Shown in pieces: positions 62,523-64,000 of a stretch of 64,000 nucleotides of DNA. A program made the position numbers and the translations under genes. How positions within the stretch are numbered: the first letter of the stretch is position 1; each line of letters begins with the position of its first letter. Source of the DNA: Massilia frigida (lineage in GTDB: Bacteria; Pseudomonadota; Gammaproteobacteria; Burkholderiales; Burkholderiaceae_D); NCBI RefSeq assembly GCF_011682175.1, contig NZ_WHJG01000015.1:1-64000 (forward strand), written 5' to 3'. The notes beneath the pieces were generated by a model. It made no database searches and had not been told where the DNA came from. It was given only the letters and a program-made list of their open reading frames with translations.

Positions 62523-63603
62523 GCAGGATTCGAATCGGAGCGAAGACGCAACCCCGCATAAGCTGGAGGAAGCGCGCAAAAAAGGATCGGTGGCCAAGAG
62601 TCCCGATTTCACCGCCATGGCCGTGCTCGCCGCAATGACGGCCTGCGTGTACGCGGTCGCCTGGGATGGTTTCAAGCAGACCATGCGCCTTCAGCTCGAC
62701 ATGCTGGCCCAGGTAGGGCGCATGAATTGGCAGCTCGACGCGGTGTCGGTGCTGCTGGCGAACCTGGCCATGGGCATGCTGTATGTGCTGGCGCCCCTGT
62801 TCCTGGCACTTGCGATCGCCGCCGTGGCCGCCAACGTGGCACAGACCGGTCCCATCTTTACAATGCATCCACTGGTACCCGACCTTAACCGGATCAGCCC
62901 GGTGACCGGTATCAAGCGGATTTTTTCGATGCGGACGGTGTACGAGTCGGTCAAAAGCATCATCAAGCTGATCGTGCTTGGCTTGATCACCTGGCTCGTC
63001 ATCGTCGACCTGATTCCCGGCCTGGTGGGCTTGACGGGCCTGAACCCGAAGGCTTACGCGCGCATCATGCTCGACCTGGCGGCCGGGCTGATGGTCAAGC
63101 TGTTGCTGGCCTTGCTCGCGATCGCCCTGATCGACCTGGTATTTTCCCGGTGGGAATTCGCCAAGCGCATGCGCATGAGCAAGCGTGATGTCACCGACGA
63201 ACACAAGAACCGCGAAGGCGACCCGCGCATCCGTAGCCGGATCCGCGAACTGCGCCAGGAAATGCTCAAACGCAGCAAGGCCCTGGGCAGTGTCGCCGAA
63301 GCCGATGTGCTGATCACCAATCCAACCCACCTGGCCGTGGCCTTGAGCTACAAGCACGGTGCCAATAGCGCTCCCCATGTGATCGCCAAGGGCGCCGGCG
63401 AAGTTGCACTGAAGATGCGCCAAGTTGCGCGTCGCCACCATATTCCGATTGTCGAGAACAAATTGTTGGCAAGAACCCTGTACCGTGAAGTCGGGTTCGA
63501 TAAATACGTTCCGGAAAAGCTGTATCCGCAGCTGGCCAAGATCATGGTCTGGGTCCAGGCCATGCGCGCGGCGCGCCTGCGCACCGCGGGAGTGCGCACA
63601 TGA
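62515..63603 (+). CDS. flhB: Flagellar-type export switch protein FlhB
   Basis: A 362-aa protein: an N-terminal S-E-D-A-T-P-H-K-L-E-E-A-R-K-K-G motif, four membrane helices (about residues 30-215), a charged linker with M-S-K-R-D-V-T-D-E-H-K-N, and the autocleavage site N-P-T-H at residues 269-272, the same position as in Salmonella FlhB. Cleavage between Asn and Pro switches substrate specificity from rod/hook to filament type. The ATG at 62515 overlaps the end of fliR; a longer frame from 62452 would lie inside fliR. It ends in an ATGA overlap with flhA. Confidence 0.94.
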   Translation: MSEQDSNRSEDATPHKLEEARKKGSVAKSPDFTAMAVLAAMTACVYAVAWDGFKQTMRLQLDMLAQVGRMNWQLDAVSVLLANLAMGMLYVLAPLFLALAIAAVAANVAQTGPIFTMHPLVPDLNRISPVTGIKRIFSMRTVYESVKSIIKLIVLGLITWLVIVDLIPGLVGLTGLNPKAYARIMLDLAAGLMVKLLLALLAIALIDLVFSRWEFAKRMRMSKRDVTDEHKNREGDPRIRSRIRELRQEMLKRSKALGSVAEADVLITNPTHLAVALSYKHGANSAPHVIAKGAGEVALKMRQVARRHHIPIVENKLLARTLYREVGFDKYVPEKLYPQLAKIMVWVQAMRAARLRTAGVRT

Positions 63604-64000
63604 AGGGCTTAAGCAAGTTTTTCGGCAATAACACCGACCTGATCATGGTCGCACTGGTGGTCGGCGTGCTGGCGGTCCTGTTCGCGCCTATCCCCGCTGG
63701 CCTGCTGGACTTTTTGATCATCACCAATTTCAGCTTCGCCCTGCTGATCCTGCTGTTGACCTTTTATATCGCCAAGCCGGCCGAGTTTTCCACCTTTCCC
63801 TCGCTGCTGCTGATCGCCACCCTGTTCCGCCTCTCGCTGAACGTGGCCGCCACCCGCCTGATCCTGACCGACGCCGACGCCGGCCACGTCATCGGCGCCA
63901 TCGGCGCCTTTGTCGTCGGCGGCAATTACGTCATCGGCCTGGTGGTATTCCTGATCCTGGTCGTGGTGCAGTACGTGGTCGTCACCAACGGCGCCCAGCG
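63600..64000 (+). CDS. flhA: Flagellar-type export protein FlhA (partial, cut by window end)
   Basis: The first 133 codons of FlhA/SctV, continuing beyond the window. The start is the ATG in the ATGA overlap with the flhB stop. Membrane helices are clear, and the cytoplasmic-loop signature P-A-E-F-S-T-F-P-S-L-L-L-I-A-T-L-F-R-L-S-L-N-V-A-A-T-R is present. It is the main export-gate ring protein that binds substrates and chaperones. Flagellar rather than virulence type is inferred from closeness to flagellar FlhB features. Confidence 0.93.
   Translation, partial: MKGLSKFFGNNTDLIMVALVVGVLAVLFAPIPAGLLDFLIITNFSFALLILLLTFYIAKPAEFSTFPSLLLIATLFRLSLNVAATRLILTDADAGHVIGAIGAFVVGGNYVIGLVVFLILVVVQYVVVTNGAQ

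Overview
The window looks like chromosome from a GC-rich betaproteobacterium of the Oxalobacteraceae type (Massilia, Duganella or Janthinobacterium-like). The evidence is high-GC coding, a PEP-CTERM protein, a di-haem oxidoreductase lipoprotein, a flotillin/PspA membrane-stress operon, flagellar-type export genes and very large polymorphic-toxin machinery. The genus is an inference.

Layout: (1) 0.3-1.7 kb is a small accessory patch. Two tiny exported cysteine-rich proteins share a CC-x-S-x-E-C motif. They end in a strong terminator, are bracketed by 18-bp imperfect direct repeats, and sit beside a Tn3-type resolvase with its res region but no transposase. (2) 1.8-3.1 kb holds a CPA1 Na+/H+ antiporter. 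(3) 3.2-13.5 kb is a long operon: DUF2170, PspA/IM30, a hypothetical, a YqiJ-like OB-fold membrane protein, flotillin YqiK, a zinc-ribbon protein and a very large AAA ATPase broken by a frameshift. Its near-consensus sigma-70 promoter is overlaid by two copies of a GACAT-N3-ATGTC dyad. (4) 13.5-14.7 kb is nhaA, with a hairpin in its leader. (5) 15.0-18.3 kb is a discoidin/di-haem oxidoreductase lipoprotein. (6) 18.6-19.8 kb is a tyrosine recombinase with a consensus LexA box over its promoter. (7) 20.3-21.4 kb is a diguanylate cyclase split by an in-frame TGA, followed by two gene remnants (DUF883-like and metallo-beta-lactamase-fold).

(8) 22.2-55.0 kb is one uninterrupted gene of 10,949 codons, more than half the window. 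It encodes a YD-repeat (RHS-like) polymorphic toxin: a short head, hundreds of YD motifs with higher-order periodicity, a non-YD beta-rich insert, a second YD block, LysM, a hydrophobic Gly/Ala segment, a helical region, an ADP-ribosyltransferase/RES-like domain, a Pro-rich linker, a Hint autoprocessing domain and an HNH-type nuclease tip. A SUKH (SMI1/KNR4) immunity gene follows 20 bp later. Tip and immunity gene are visibly AT-richer than the rest, as expected of an exchanged module. Behind them lies a decayed reading frame cut by an IS1380-family element.

(9) 58-64 kb holds small genes (zinc-ribbon, two TPR proteins, a PEP-CTERM protein, a hypothetical) and then fliQ-fliR-flhB-flhA (the last cut by the window end), translationally coupled from fliR onward. 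No fliP lies directly upstream.

The most notable system is the giant YD protein with its toxin/immunity pair and repeat architecture. The Cys-rich peptide cassette is the best candidate for something undescribed at small scale.
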